A stretch of DNA of 64,000 nt from Alteromonas pelagimontana (GTDB taxonomy: Bacteria > Pseudomonadota > Gammaproteobacteria > Enterobacterales > Alteromonadaceae), in NCBI RefSeq assembly GCF_002499975.2, contig NZ_CP052766.1, forward strand, positions 3,596,001 to 3,660,000, written 5' to 3'. Below, one piece after another: positions 1 to 7,718 of this stretch. The first letter of the stretch is position 1. Each line of letters starts with the position of its first letter. The position numbers and the translations under genes were made by a program. Below the pieces are notes generated by a model. It saw only the letters and a list, made by a program, of their open reading frames with translations, searched no databases and was not told the DNA's origin.

Positions 1-108
1 AGATCATTGCTGGCCCCCCAAAACCTTTGGGTTCGCGGGTTTAACAGCGATCCGAAAAGAGTGTCGTAGCGTAGACAGCCTAAAAGCTATTTTTAAAAAA
101 ATTAATCA

Positions 109-684
109 ATGATGCAAAGCCAAATACCCTTGTTTCCTCTGTCTGCACACTTGCTGCCTGGAGGGCGTACATCCTTAAGAATCTTTGAGCCCCGGTACGT
201 GCGGATGGTAAAGGAGGCGTGTGCATCAAACTCTGGTTTTGTTCTTTGTATGCTTAATGCGCGAGGGAACAAAGAGAACAACGAACATATCTTTCCCATA
301 GGAACTTACGCTGAGGTCATTGATTTTGATGTTCTTGATGATGGTCTTCTTGGCATCAAAGTTGCTGGTCTATTTGGTGTAGAGGTGAGTGATATTAAAA
401 CTGAAGCCGATGGCCTTAGGATTGGTAGTTGCCAAACCATTGAACCGTGGCGTTGCAATATCACCCCTGAAGAAATTTCACCTATGGACGAACGCTTAAA
501 GGAGATTTTCGACCGTTATCAGGAGTTAAGCTCATTGTATGAAAAACCCGCATTCGAAGATCCTTTGTGGGTAGTTCATCGCTGGTTAGAGTTGCTTCCG
601 GTAGACGCCAGACAGAAACAGTATTTTCTTGAGCAGAAAGATTGTCACAAACTGCTTAACTATTTGTCAGCGCTGGTTCAGTGA
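109..684 (+). CDS. LON N-terminal (substrate-binding) domain protein
   Basis: This 191-residue protein is a stand-alone version of the N-terminal domain of Lon protease. The opening 'IPLFPL' strand, the 'LPGG' turn and the 'LRIFEPRYVRMV' segment near residues 5-35 are the family hallmark. No AAA+ or Ser-Lys protease domain follows, so it is not Lon itself. The substrate of such stand-alone proteins is not established. Two ATGs lie in tandem at 109 and 112, and neither has a strong ribosome binding site. It is followed by the ECF sigma factor gene after about 120 bp. Confidence 0.85.
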   Translation: MMQSQIPLFPLSAHLLPGGRTSLRIFEPRYVRMVKEACASNSGFVLCMLNARGNKENNEHIFPIGTYAEVIDFDVLDDGLLGIKVAGLFGVEVSDIKTEADGLRIGSCQTIEPWRCNITPEEISPMDERLKEIFDRYQELSSLYEKPAFEDPLWVVHRWLELLPVDARQKQYFLEQKDCHKLLNYLSALVQ

Positions 685-807
685 TAGAATTTGAACTTTT
701 TACAGCGTTACCGGTAAGTTAGATTATACGACGGGCGTAAGAACGGGATCTTTTTTAAACATTTGTACCTGGATATCTATTAACCAAGTAGAAAACGGAC
801 GAAACTT

Positions 808-1419
808 ATGTTAGTTGGAATTCCATTGGAACAAAGTAACAGTGTAGTTAAGCCTAAAGATTGCGCTGGAGAGATGTCAGATTATATCGTGTCGGTAGCA
901 GAAAGCCGTTGCAAAAAGTCTTTCGCCAGAGTCTTTAGCTATTTCGCTCCACGGCTACGGTCCTACGCGCTTAAGCAAATGGGTAACGAAGCGCTCGCTA
1001 TGGAGTTAGTTCAGGATACAATGTCCAATGTCTGGCAGAAAGCCCATCTTTTCAATGCTGAGAAAGGTAGCCCGTCTACGTGGATTTTTACGATAGCTAG
1101 GAACATCCGTTTCGATATGCTTCGTAAATTACAAAATCGCAAGGAAGACGTCTGTTCAGATGACCTTTGGCCGGTTCTTTGCGAGCAAACTGCAGACGCG
1201 AATGAAGCGCCTTTAGATGAACAAATTACTCTGGAGCAAATCGGATTCATGTTTGAATCATTGCCAGTGAAGCAGAAAGCCGTCATTGAAGCCATTTATA
1301 TTGACGGTAAATCTCAGCAGGAAGTGGCCGATGAACTTAGTATTCCTTTAGGAACTGTAAAATCAAGAACGCGCCTTGCGCTACAGAGATTAAAAGGCAT
1401 GCTTCAGGATCATGATTAA
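808..1419 (+). CDS. ECF-family RNA polymerase sigma factor
   Basis: A group IV sigma factor that would direct RNA polymerase to a stress regulon. Region 2 is visible as 'TWIFTIARNIRFDMLRK' and region 4 as the helix-turn-helix 'QQEVADELSIPLGTVKSR', with no region 3, as expected for ECF factors. An alternative start at 874 (MSDYIV) has GGAG just upstream and would give a more usual length of about 181 residues. Its last 8 nt overlap a ChrR-like anti-sigma gene, so the two form a translationally coupled sigma/anti-sigma pair. By analogy with RpoE-ChrR it may respond to singlet oxygen or organic peroxide; that inducer is an inference. Confidence 0.9.
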   Translation: MLVGIPLEQSNSVVKPKDCAGEMSDYIVSVAESRCKKSFARVFSYFAPRLRSYALKQMGNEALAMELVQDTMSNVWQKAHLFNAEKGSPSTWIFTIARNIRFDMLRKLQNRKEDVCSDDLWPVLCEQTADANEAPLDEQITLEQIGFMFESLPVKQKAVIEAIYIDGKSQQEVADELSIPLGTVKSRTRLALQRLKGMLQDHD

Positions 1420-2131
1420 GTTCCATCCCGGCCCTGAGCAATTGACGAGGTTTGTTGAGGGCACGCTGCTTCCTGTAGAAAGTATAATGGTGTCGGCCCA
1501 CTGCGACATGTGCAGGAAATGCAGGGATGATATAGATAAGGAAACGGCTCGAATAGCGGAGAACGAGTTTCTCTTCGCCGACGAAGGAAACGTCCCTTCT
1601 TTAGAAACAATGTTGGCACAGATCACGGAGTTGCCCGCATCCACGCAGTTAGTAGTCTCAACCTCGCAAGTTCATCCTACTGCTATTGAATTAGATGGAA
1701 AGTCGTTTCCATTGCCAGCTACTTTACATCGATTTATCTCCAAAACAGGAAACTGGTCATCGCTAGTGGGTAGGCTGTGGCAGGCTCCTGTAAGTTTCGG
1801 TCATTCAGGAGTCGCAAACTTCATCTATATGGGAAAGGGAGGAGGTGTTCCTGAGCACACTCATCAGGGAATTGAATACTCATTGGTAATTAGTGGCGAA
1901 TTCAGCGATAACCTCAACACCTACAGGAAAGGTGACTTTCTTTGCTTCCGGGACGATCAAACTCATGCTCCGCATTCTCAAGTCGATGAAGGTTGCCTGA
2001 TGCTAACTGTTCTTGACCGACCTGTGCAATTTACTTCCGGCATTGTCAGTCTTCTTAATCCCTTTAGCGCTCTGTTTTTCGGCGACAGTTACGAGAGCGC
2101 GGAAGCGGCCGCATACGCTGTTCAGCGATAA
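1412..2131 (+). CDS. ChrR-like zinc-binding anti-sigma factor with cupin domain
   Basis: Predicted cytoplasmic anti-sigma factor for the overlapping ECF sigma gene. The N-terminus carries the zinc anti-sigma (ZAS) pattern: a histidine in 'KFHPGPEQL' and the pair 'HCDMCRKC' near residue 30. The C-terminal half is a cupin, with metal-ligand motifs 'PEHTHQGIEYSLVISGEF' and 'DDQTHAPHS'. This two-domain layout is that of ChrR, where the ZAS domain binds sigma and the cupin senses the stress. The 8-nt overlap with the sigma gene implies stoichiometric co-translation. Confidence 0.87.
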   Translation: MIKFHPGPEQLTRFVEGTLLPVESIMVSAHCDMCRKCRDDIDKETARIAENEFLFADEGNVPSLETMLAQITELPASTQLVVSTSQVHPTAIELDGKSFPLPATLHRFISKTGNWSSLVGRLWQAPVSFGHSGVANFIYMGKGGGVPEHTHQGIEYSLVISGEFSDNLNTYRKGDFLCFRDDQTHAPHSQVDEGCLMLTVLDRPVQFTSGIVSLLNPFSALFFGDSYESAEAAAYAVQR

Positions 2132-2255
2132 ATTCGTTAGCAACAACAAATAAAAAGATACTCTGCACAAGCTGTCGCAAATCAACGATGCCTGCGAAAG
2201 CGACTACCGCCAGCACTAACTTCTGATTAGCAAAGCGGTAGAAGAGCACGGTTCG

Positions 2256-3023
2256 CTAGCTAACAAATTCACTTTCGGGAAAGTTGAGTTTCAGCGTTTT
2301 CATTGCATTGTCTTTCAACTCATTTAAACCAAGCTCTTCATAGCTCGATACCATAATTTCCAATGCCTGTTGAATTTGATCTGAATTGGGATAATGCTCA
2401 ATAACATATCTTCCACGATTGGCTGCAGCGACGTAGGCCTGCCGACGCATATAAAAACGGGCAATAGCAATTTCATACTGGGCTAACCGGTTCTTAATAT
2501 AGACCATTCGCTTACGAGCATCTGCAGCATATTTACTGTTAGGATATTGCTCAATAAGCTTGCGAAAATCCTCGAATGCTTCCCTTGACTTCGCTGGATC
2601 CCGATCTGCTCTGTTAATGTTCATTAATTCCTGAAACAGATTAGTATCCGATTCCATATTTGTAAGACCGCGCATATACACTGCGTAGTCAACATCCGAA
2701 TGATTAGGATTCAATCGAATAAAGCGGTCAATGGTTGCTAATGTTTCATCAATTTTACCAGATTTATAGTAGCTGTAGATTAAGTCAAGCTGTACCTGGT
2801 TTGAAAGTGGACCAAAAGGATAACGGGAGTCAAGTGCACTTAAAGTGTTTGCTGCAGCACTGAAATTTCCATTATCCATACTTTTCTTGGCATTATCATA
2901 TAACTGCTGTGCGCCCATGTTGGCCATAGCCGCTTTTTTCTCCGGATCTTCCGATGAGCTACAACCCGCTACAGAGACCATGACACCAACAACAAAGGGC
3001 ATCATCAAACGAAATGATTTCAT
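2256..3023 (-). CDS. bamD: Outer membrane assembly lipoprotein BamD
   Basis: Essential lipoprotein of the BAM complex, which inserts beta-barrel proteins into the outer membrane. It has a lipoprotein signal ending in the lipobox 'VAGC' and a chain of TPR repeats ('LYDNAKKSMDNGNFSAAANTL', 'YPNSKYAADARKRM'). Length (255 aa) matches the family. It is divergent from rluD, an arrangement conserved in gammaproteobacteria (yfiO/rluD in E. coli), which supports the call. Confidence 0.95.
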   Translation of the reverse strand: MKSFRLMMPFVVGVMVSVAGCSSSEDPEKKAAMANMGAQQLYDNAKKSMDNGNFSAAANTLSALDSRYPFGPLSNQVQLDLIYSYYKSGKIDETLATIDRFIRLNPNHSDVDYAVYMRGLTNMESDTNLFQELMNINRADRDPAKSREAFEDFRKLIEQYPNSKYAADARKRMVYIKNRLAQYEIAIARFYMRRQAYVAAANRGRYVIEHYPNSDQIQQALEIMVSSYEELGLNELKDNAMKTLKLNFPESEFVS

Positions 3024-3192
3024 ATATATTTATTTTTCCTGCTTAACCGTTTTACTGCGTGTGTCACTTACTACCTTTATAAAGCATTCTAACGCACTCA
3101 TTCGCGCAAACTCCACATAAAACCGTGAAAGTTTCCGTTTACCTGTCGCAAAGCTTGTTATAATACCGCTTTTGCTACTTTTAAAAGAAGTT

Positions 3193-4176
3193 ATGACTCA
3201 GTCTGAAAATGTCGTTAATCTTGAAGCCACCGCTGACTCCCAACATTTTGGTCAAAGGTTAGATCAGGTTTTGGCGGATTTGTTCCCCGAATATTCCCGT
3301 TCGAAGTTAAAAACCTGGATCCTTGACGGAAATGTTGCCATTAATGGTCAAACAAGTACCACCCCAAGGCAAAAAATGTTTGGCGACGAACATATTACTG
3401 TTGAAGCCGAAATGGAAGTGCAAACCGTTAGCCAGCCGCAAAGAATAGAGTTGGATATCGTGTACGAAGATGAAGCGATCCTTGTAATTAATAAACCCGC
3501 GGATCTGGTGGTGCACCCTGGGGCCGGGAATCAGGACGGGACGCTTCTCAACGCGTTGCTCGCTCACGTGCCGAATATTGATAAGGTTCCTCGGGCTGGC
3601 ATTGTTCATAGGCTCGACAAAGACACTACCGGCTTAATGGTAGTAGCCAAAACCGTGCCGGCGCAAACTCACCTTGTTAACCAACTGCAAAATCGAGTGA
3701 TGAGCCGGGAATATGAAGCGTTAGTTATGGGAACGATGGTAGCTGGTGGAGTGGTAGATGCGCCAATCGGAAGACATGCCACCAAACGTACCCATATGGC
3801 AGTCCGTGAATTAGGAAAGCCAGCGGTGACACATTATCGTGTGATGGAAAAATTTCGCGCCCATACTCACTTGAGGCTAAAACTCGAAACCGGTCGAACC
3901 CACCAGATTCGCGTGCATATGGCGTATATTAAACACGCTTTAGTGGGCGATCAGGCTTATGGCGGCCGTCCTCGCTTGCCAAGAGGAGCGACGGAGGCAT
4001 TTATCGAACAGTTGCGGAACTTCCAGCGCCAGGCGCTTCACGCGGCTCAGCTGTCTTTATTTCATCCAGCTAGCGAGGAGTGGATGACGTGGCAGGCGCC
4101 ACTGCCACAGGATATGGAGACGCTGTTAAACGCGGTGCGAGAGGACACTAAGGCCTTCGGGGCCAACGAAATATAG
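3193..4176 (+). CDS. rluD: 23S rRNA pseudouridine(1911/1915/1917) synthase RluD
   Basis: Converts three uridines of helix 69 of 23S rRNA to pseudouridine. An N-terminal S4 RNA-binding domain ('GQRLDQVLADLFPEYSRSKL') precedes the RluA-type catalytic core with 'HRLDKDTTGLMVVAK', whose aspartate is the nucleophile, and the later 'LETGRTHQIRVH'. The ATG at 3193 is preferred because AAAAGAAG stands just upstream, giving 327 residues. The stop codon is directly followed by the pgeF start, so the two genes are coupled. Confidence 0.95.
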   Translation: MTQSENVVNLEATADSQHFGQRLDQVLADLFPEYSRSKLKTWILDGNVAINGQTSTTPRQKMFGDEHITVEAEMEVQTVSQPQRIELDIVYEDEAILVINKPADLVVHPGAGNQDGTLLNALLAHVPNIDKVPRAGIVHRLDKDTTGLMVVAKTVPAQTHLVNQLQNRVMSREYEALVMGTMVAGGVVDAPIGRHATKRTHMAVRELGKPAVTHYRVMEKFRAHTHLRLKLETGRTHQIRVHMAYIKHALVGDQAYGGRPRLPRGATEAFIEQLRNFQRQALHAAQLSLFHPASEEWMTWQAPLPQDMETLLNAVREDTKAFGANEI

Positions 4177-4911
4177 ATGCTCTCCCTTATTCGGCCACAC
4201 TGGCCCGCACCCAAACATATTGTTGCTTATACCACCACTCGCCAGGGTGGAGTAAGTACGGGTAAGTATAGCGGGTTGAATGTGGGATTGCATGTCGGTG
4301 ATGTACCTGAACATGTAATTAGTAACAGAGCTTTATTACCTGACAGCGAGAAAATCTGGTGGTTAGAGCAGGTACATGGAAATCAGTGTGTCAGACTACC
4401 GCAGCTTCGCAAAGAAGGTACGTTTGCCGCTGATGCTAGTGTCACTCAAGCCCAGGATGTCTTTTGCGCCGTCATGACTGCAGATTGCGTTCCACTGTTA
4501 CTGTGCGATCAAAATGGGCAGGAAGTGGCTGCCATTCACGCTGGTTGGCAGGGCTTAGTTAACGGCATAATCGAAAATACTATCGCTGAAATGCGCACCG
4601 CACCTGAACAAATGATGGCGTGGGTTGGTCCTGCAATTAGCCAACGTCACTATCAGGTTGGTCATGAAACAGCGGAAAGATTTTCCAGATGGCCCGGTTT
4701 TCAGACTAACGCAGATGAAGATGGCAGATGTTATCTTGATTTACCCGCAGTAGCGGAATCAATTTTAAGTACACTTGGGATCGGTTGGATAGGTCGGTCA
4801 GAGCTTTGCACCTACAGTGATTCAACGCGTTTCTACTCCCACCGCTTTGCGCAACATGCTGGCAGATCTGCTACTGGGCGGATGGTAAGCGTAATAGGAA
4901 TAACTTCATAA
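4177..4911 (+). CDS. pgeF: PgeF/YfiH-type peptidoglycan editing factor (laccase-fold)
   Basis: Member of the DUF152/YfiH 'multicopper polyphenol oxidase' family. Bacterial YfiH proteins have been reported to hydrolyse mis-built UDP-MurNAc-L-Ser in peptidoglycan synthesis and also to act on purine nucleosides. Family motifs visible include 'TTRQGGVSTGKYSGLNVG', 'VMTADCVPLLL' and 'HAGWQGLVNGI', with metal-site Cys and His in the last two. It starts on the nucleotide after the rluD stop and lies before clpB, as in E. coli. Confidence 0.93.
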   Translation: MLSLIRPHWPAPKHIVAYTTTRQGGVSTGKYSGLNVGLHVGDVPEHVISNRALLPDSEKIWWLEQVHGNQCVRLPQLRKEGTFAADASVTQAQDVFCAVMTADCVPLLLCDQNGQEVAAIHAGWQGLVNGIIENTIAEMRTAPEQMMAWVGPAISQRHYQVGHETAERFSRWPGFQTNADEDGRCYLDLPAVAESILSTLGIGWIGRSELCTYSDSTRFYSHRFAQHAGRSATGRMVSVIGITS

Positions 4912-5042
4912 CGGTTTTGCGCGCACACTCTTTGCTTTAGCTTCTTTTTATGAACACGATAAAGTGTAGGTGGCTGTAGAGCCGTATCTGAAGGTTCTCA
5001 CCAATCGGCGATAAAAAAACTGCACGATATTTAATCGCCTCA

Positions 5043-5073
5043 CTTGAATCATTTCCCAATAAGACCCATAAAT
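5043..5073 (+). promoter_or_regulatory. Heat-shock (sigma-32) promoter of clpB
   Basis: A -35 element CTTGAA at 5043-5048 is followed by a 15-nt spacer and a -10 element ACCCATAAAT at 5064-5073. This is very close to the sigma-32 consensus (CTTGAA, 13-15 nt, CCCCATnTA). Transcription would begin near 5080, leaving a short leader with the ribosome site GAAGG before the ATG at 5104. The upstream in-frame codon at 5044 lies inside this promoter and so cannot be the start. Confidence 0.8.
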
Positions 5074-5103
5074 TACGCAAGGTTTTTTGTGAAGGTGAAA
5101 TTC

Positions 5104-7674
5104 ATGCGATTAGATAGATTTACCAGCAAGTTCCAGATTGCGATCTCTGATGCGCAGTCTCTTGCGCTAGGCAGAGACCACCAGTTTATTCAGCCAGTTC
5201 ACTTAATGACGGCTCTGCTGAATCAGCAGGGTGGCTCGGTACGTCCGTTGTTTGATCAAGCGGGGGTTAATGTAAACGGGCTTCGTTCAGCGCTAGCTGA
5301 AGCCATTGAAAGATTGCCTCGGGTTGAGGGGGTAGGTGGTGATGTCCAGCTCAGTAAAGAAAGCGGTTTGTTGCTCAATCTGTGCGACAAAATTGCACAG
5401 CAACGGAAAGATGAGTACATCACTTCCGAAATCTTCATATTGGCTGCTTTAGAAGATAAAGGGCGCTTAGGCGACATCTTACGGGAGTTGCACGTCACTA
5501 AAGATAAGATTGAAACCGCTATCGATAAAATGCGAGGTGGTCAAAAAGTGACGGATCCGAACGCTGAAAACGTGCGCCAGGCACTGGAAAAATTTACTAC
5601 TGATCTCACAGAGCGCGCAGAGCAGGGTAAGTTGGACCCGGTAATAGGACGTGACGAAGAAATTCGTCGCACGGTTCAGGTTTTACAGCGCCGAACCAAA
5701 AATAATCCGGTGCTGATTGGCGAACCAGGGGTGGGAAAAACGGCGATAGTTGAAGGTCTTGCTCAGCGAATTGTCAACGGTGAAGTGCCTGAAGGGCTGA
5801 AAAACAAGCGCGTATTGTCCCTTGATATGGGGGCGTTAATTGCTGGAGCTAAATACCGCGGCGAGTTTGAAGAACGATTAAAAGCTGTGCTTAATGAACT
5901 CGCCAAGGAAGAAGGGCGGGTCATATTATTTATTGATGAACTGCACACTATGGTTGGTGCGGGTAAAGGTGAAGGTGCAATGGATGCGGGTAATATGCTC
6001 AAGCCAGCGCTGGCTAGAGGCGAGCTTCATTGCGTGGGTGCGACTACGCTGGATGAATACCGCCAATTCATCGAAAAAGATGCAGCGCTTGAACGACGTT
6101 TTCAGAAAGTGCTGGTGGAACAGCCGAGTGTTGAAGACACCATTGCTATTCTACGCGGGTTAAAGGAGCGGTACGAGCTTCATCATTCGGTTGACATTAC
6201 TGATCCGGCAATTGTAGCTGCGGCTAGTCTGTCTCACCGGTATATCAGTGACAGGCAACTGCCAGATAAAGCCATTGACTTAATTGATGAAGCGGCTTCC
6301 AGCATTCGAATGCAGATTGATTCAAAACCTGAAGAAATGGATCGACTTGAACGGCGCATTATTCAGCTTAAATTGGAAGAGCAGGCGCTGGCAAAAGAGA
6401 CTGATGATGCCAGCCACAAGCGGTTAGAAATGATCGAGTTGGAAAGAGAACAGGCCGAATCTAAATACGGTGATCTTGAAAAGATATGGCACGAAGAAAA
6501 AGATGCCATGCAAGGCACGCAAACGATTAAGTCTGAACTTGAGCAGGCCAAACTCGATTTGGAAATTGCCCGTCGGGCTTCGGATTTAAACCGAATGTCT
6601 GAGTTGCAATATGGGCGCATCCCAGAGCTTGAAATGAAGCTGGAAAGGGCAGCGGAAAATGAAGCCAGAGAAACGCTGTTATTGAAAAACAAGGTCACCG
6701 ATGTAGAAATTGCGGACGTATTATCACGCTGGACAGGAATTCCTGTCGCCAGAATGTTGGAAGGAGAGCGCGATAAGCTTCTGCGAATGGAAGATTCGCT
6801 ACATAACCGGGTGGTCGGCCAGCAAGAAGCCGTAACGGCAGTATCCAACGCCATTCGTCGTTCAAGAGCGGGTCTGGCGGATCCCAATCGGCCGATAGGA
6901 TCGTTTTTGTTCCTGGGGCCAACAGGGGTAGGAAAGACCGAGTTATCAAAGGCGCTGGCCAGCTTTATGTTCGATACTGAAGAAGCGCTGATCCGTATTG
7001 ACATGTCCGAGTTTATGGAAAAACACTCTGTGGCTCGGCTGGTAGGTGCACCTCCAGGCTATGTAGGATATGAAGAAGGTGGGTATCTTACCGAAGCGGT
7101 GAGACGGAAGCCTTATTCGGTTATTTTACTTGACGAGGTAGAGAAAGCCCATCCGGATGTCTTCAATATTCTGTTGCAGGTATTGGATGATGGTCGTTTG
7201 ACCGACGGACAGGGAAGAACTGTGGATTTCAAAAACACAGTGGTGATTATGACTTCCAACCTCGGCTCAGACATTATTCAGGATAAGCACGAGCAAAGCC
7301 AATACGATGAAATGAAGGCGATGGTAATGAATGTGGTGGGACAGCATTTCCGTCCGGAATTTATTAATCGTGTGGATGATATCGTCGTTTTCCATCCTCT
7401 GGGCAAAGAGCAAATTAAATCCATTGCTAAAATTCAGTTGGCCTCTCTGCGTCAGCGTTTGGCCGATAAAGGTTACAAATTTGAGCTATCAGGAGCGGCT
7501 ATGGATAAACTTGCTGAAGCGGGATTTGATCCTGTATTTGGTGCCCGGCCGCTAAAAAGGGCGATCCAAACTGAAATTGAAAATCCACTGGCCCACAAGT
7601 TACTTTCCGGAGTGCTGTTGCCGGAGTCGACAATACGCATTGATGTGGAAGGCGAGCAGTTTATCGTACTGTAG
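5104..7674 (+). CDS. clpB: ATP-dependent disaggregase chaperone ClpB
   Basis: Hexameric AAA+ chaperone that, with DnaK, extracts proteins from aggregates. With the start at 5104 it is 856 residues, matching E. coli ClpB (857). An N-terminal Clp_N domain comes first. Then NBD1 has Walker A GEPGVGKT at residues 206-213, followed by a long coiled-coil middle domain (about 405-525). NBD2 has Walker A GPTGVGKT at 605-612, and the C-terminal domain ends the protein. A sigma-32 promoter lies directly upstream and a strong terminator follows at 7692. Confidence 0.98.
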   Translation: MRLDRFTSKFQIAISDAQSLALGRDHQFIQPVHLMTALLNQQGGSVRPLFDQAGVNVNGLRSALAEAIERLPRVEGVGGDVQLSKESGLLLNLCDKIAQQRKDEYITSEIFILAALEDKGRLGDILRELHVTKDKIETAIDKMRGGQKVTDPNAENVRQALEKFTTDLTERAEQGKLDPVIGRDEEIRRTVQVLQRRTKNNPVLIGEPGVGKTAIVEGLAQRIVNGEVPEGLKNKRVLSLDMGALIAGAKYRGEFEERLKAVLNELAKEEGRVILFIDELHTMVGAGKGEGAMDAGNMLKPALARGELHCVGATTLDEYRQFIEKDAALERRFQKVLVEQPSVEDTIAILRGLKERYELHHSVDITDPAIVAAASLSHRYISDRQLPDKAIDLIDEAASSIRMQIDSKPEEMDRLERRIIQLKLEEQALAKETDDASHKRLEMIELEREQAESKYGDLEKIWHEEKDAMQGTQTIKSELEQAKLDLEIARRASDLNRMSELQYGRIPELEMKLERAAENEARETLLLKNKVTDVEIADVLSRWTGIPVARMLEGERDKLLRMEDSLHNRVVGQQEAVTAVSNAIRRSRAGLADPNRPIGSFLFLGPTGVGKTELSKALASFMFDTEEALIRIDMSEFMEKHSVARLVGAPPGYVGYEEGGYLTEAVRRKPYSVILLDEVEKAHPDVFNILLQVLDDGRLTDGQGRTVDFKNTVVIMTSNLGSDIIQDKHEQSQYDEMKAMVMNVVGQHFRPEFINRVDDIVVFHPLGKEQIKSIAKIQLASLRQRLADKGYKFELSGAAMDKLAEAGFDPVFGARPLKRAIQTEIENPLAHKLLSGVLLPESTIRIDVEGEQFIVL

Positions 7675-7691
7675 CCAAAGCGTTATTTAGA

Positions 7692-7718
7692 ACAAGGGGG
7701 CGTCCGTCCCCCTTTTTT
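7692..7718. terminator. Bidirectional terminator between clpB and the TPR gene
   Basis: AAGGGGG and CCCCCTT pair around a 7-nt loop and are followed by a T-run, at the meeting point of two convergent genes. It overlaps the last codon of the minus-strand TPR gene. Confidence 0.8.

Noticed and set aside
6363..7004. 213-codon antisense frame inside clpB
   Set aside because: A shadow of clpB codon bias on the opposite strand; clpB is unmistakable in its own frame.
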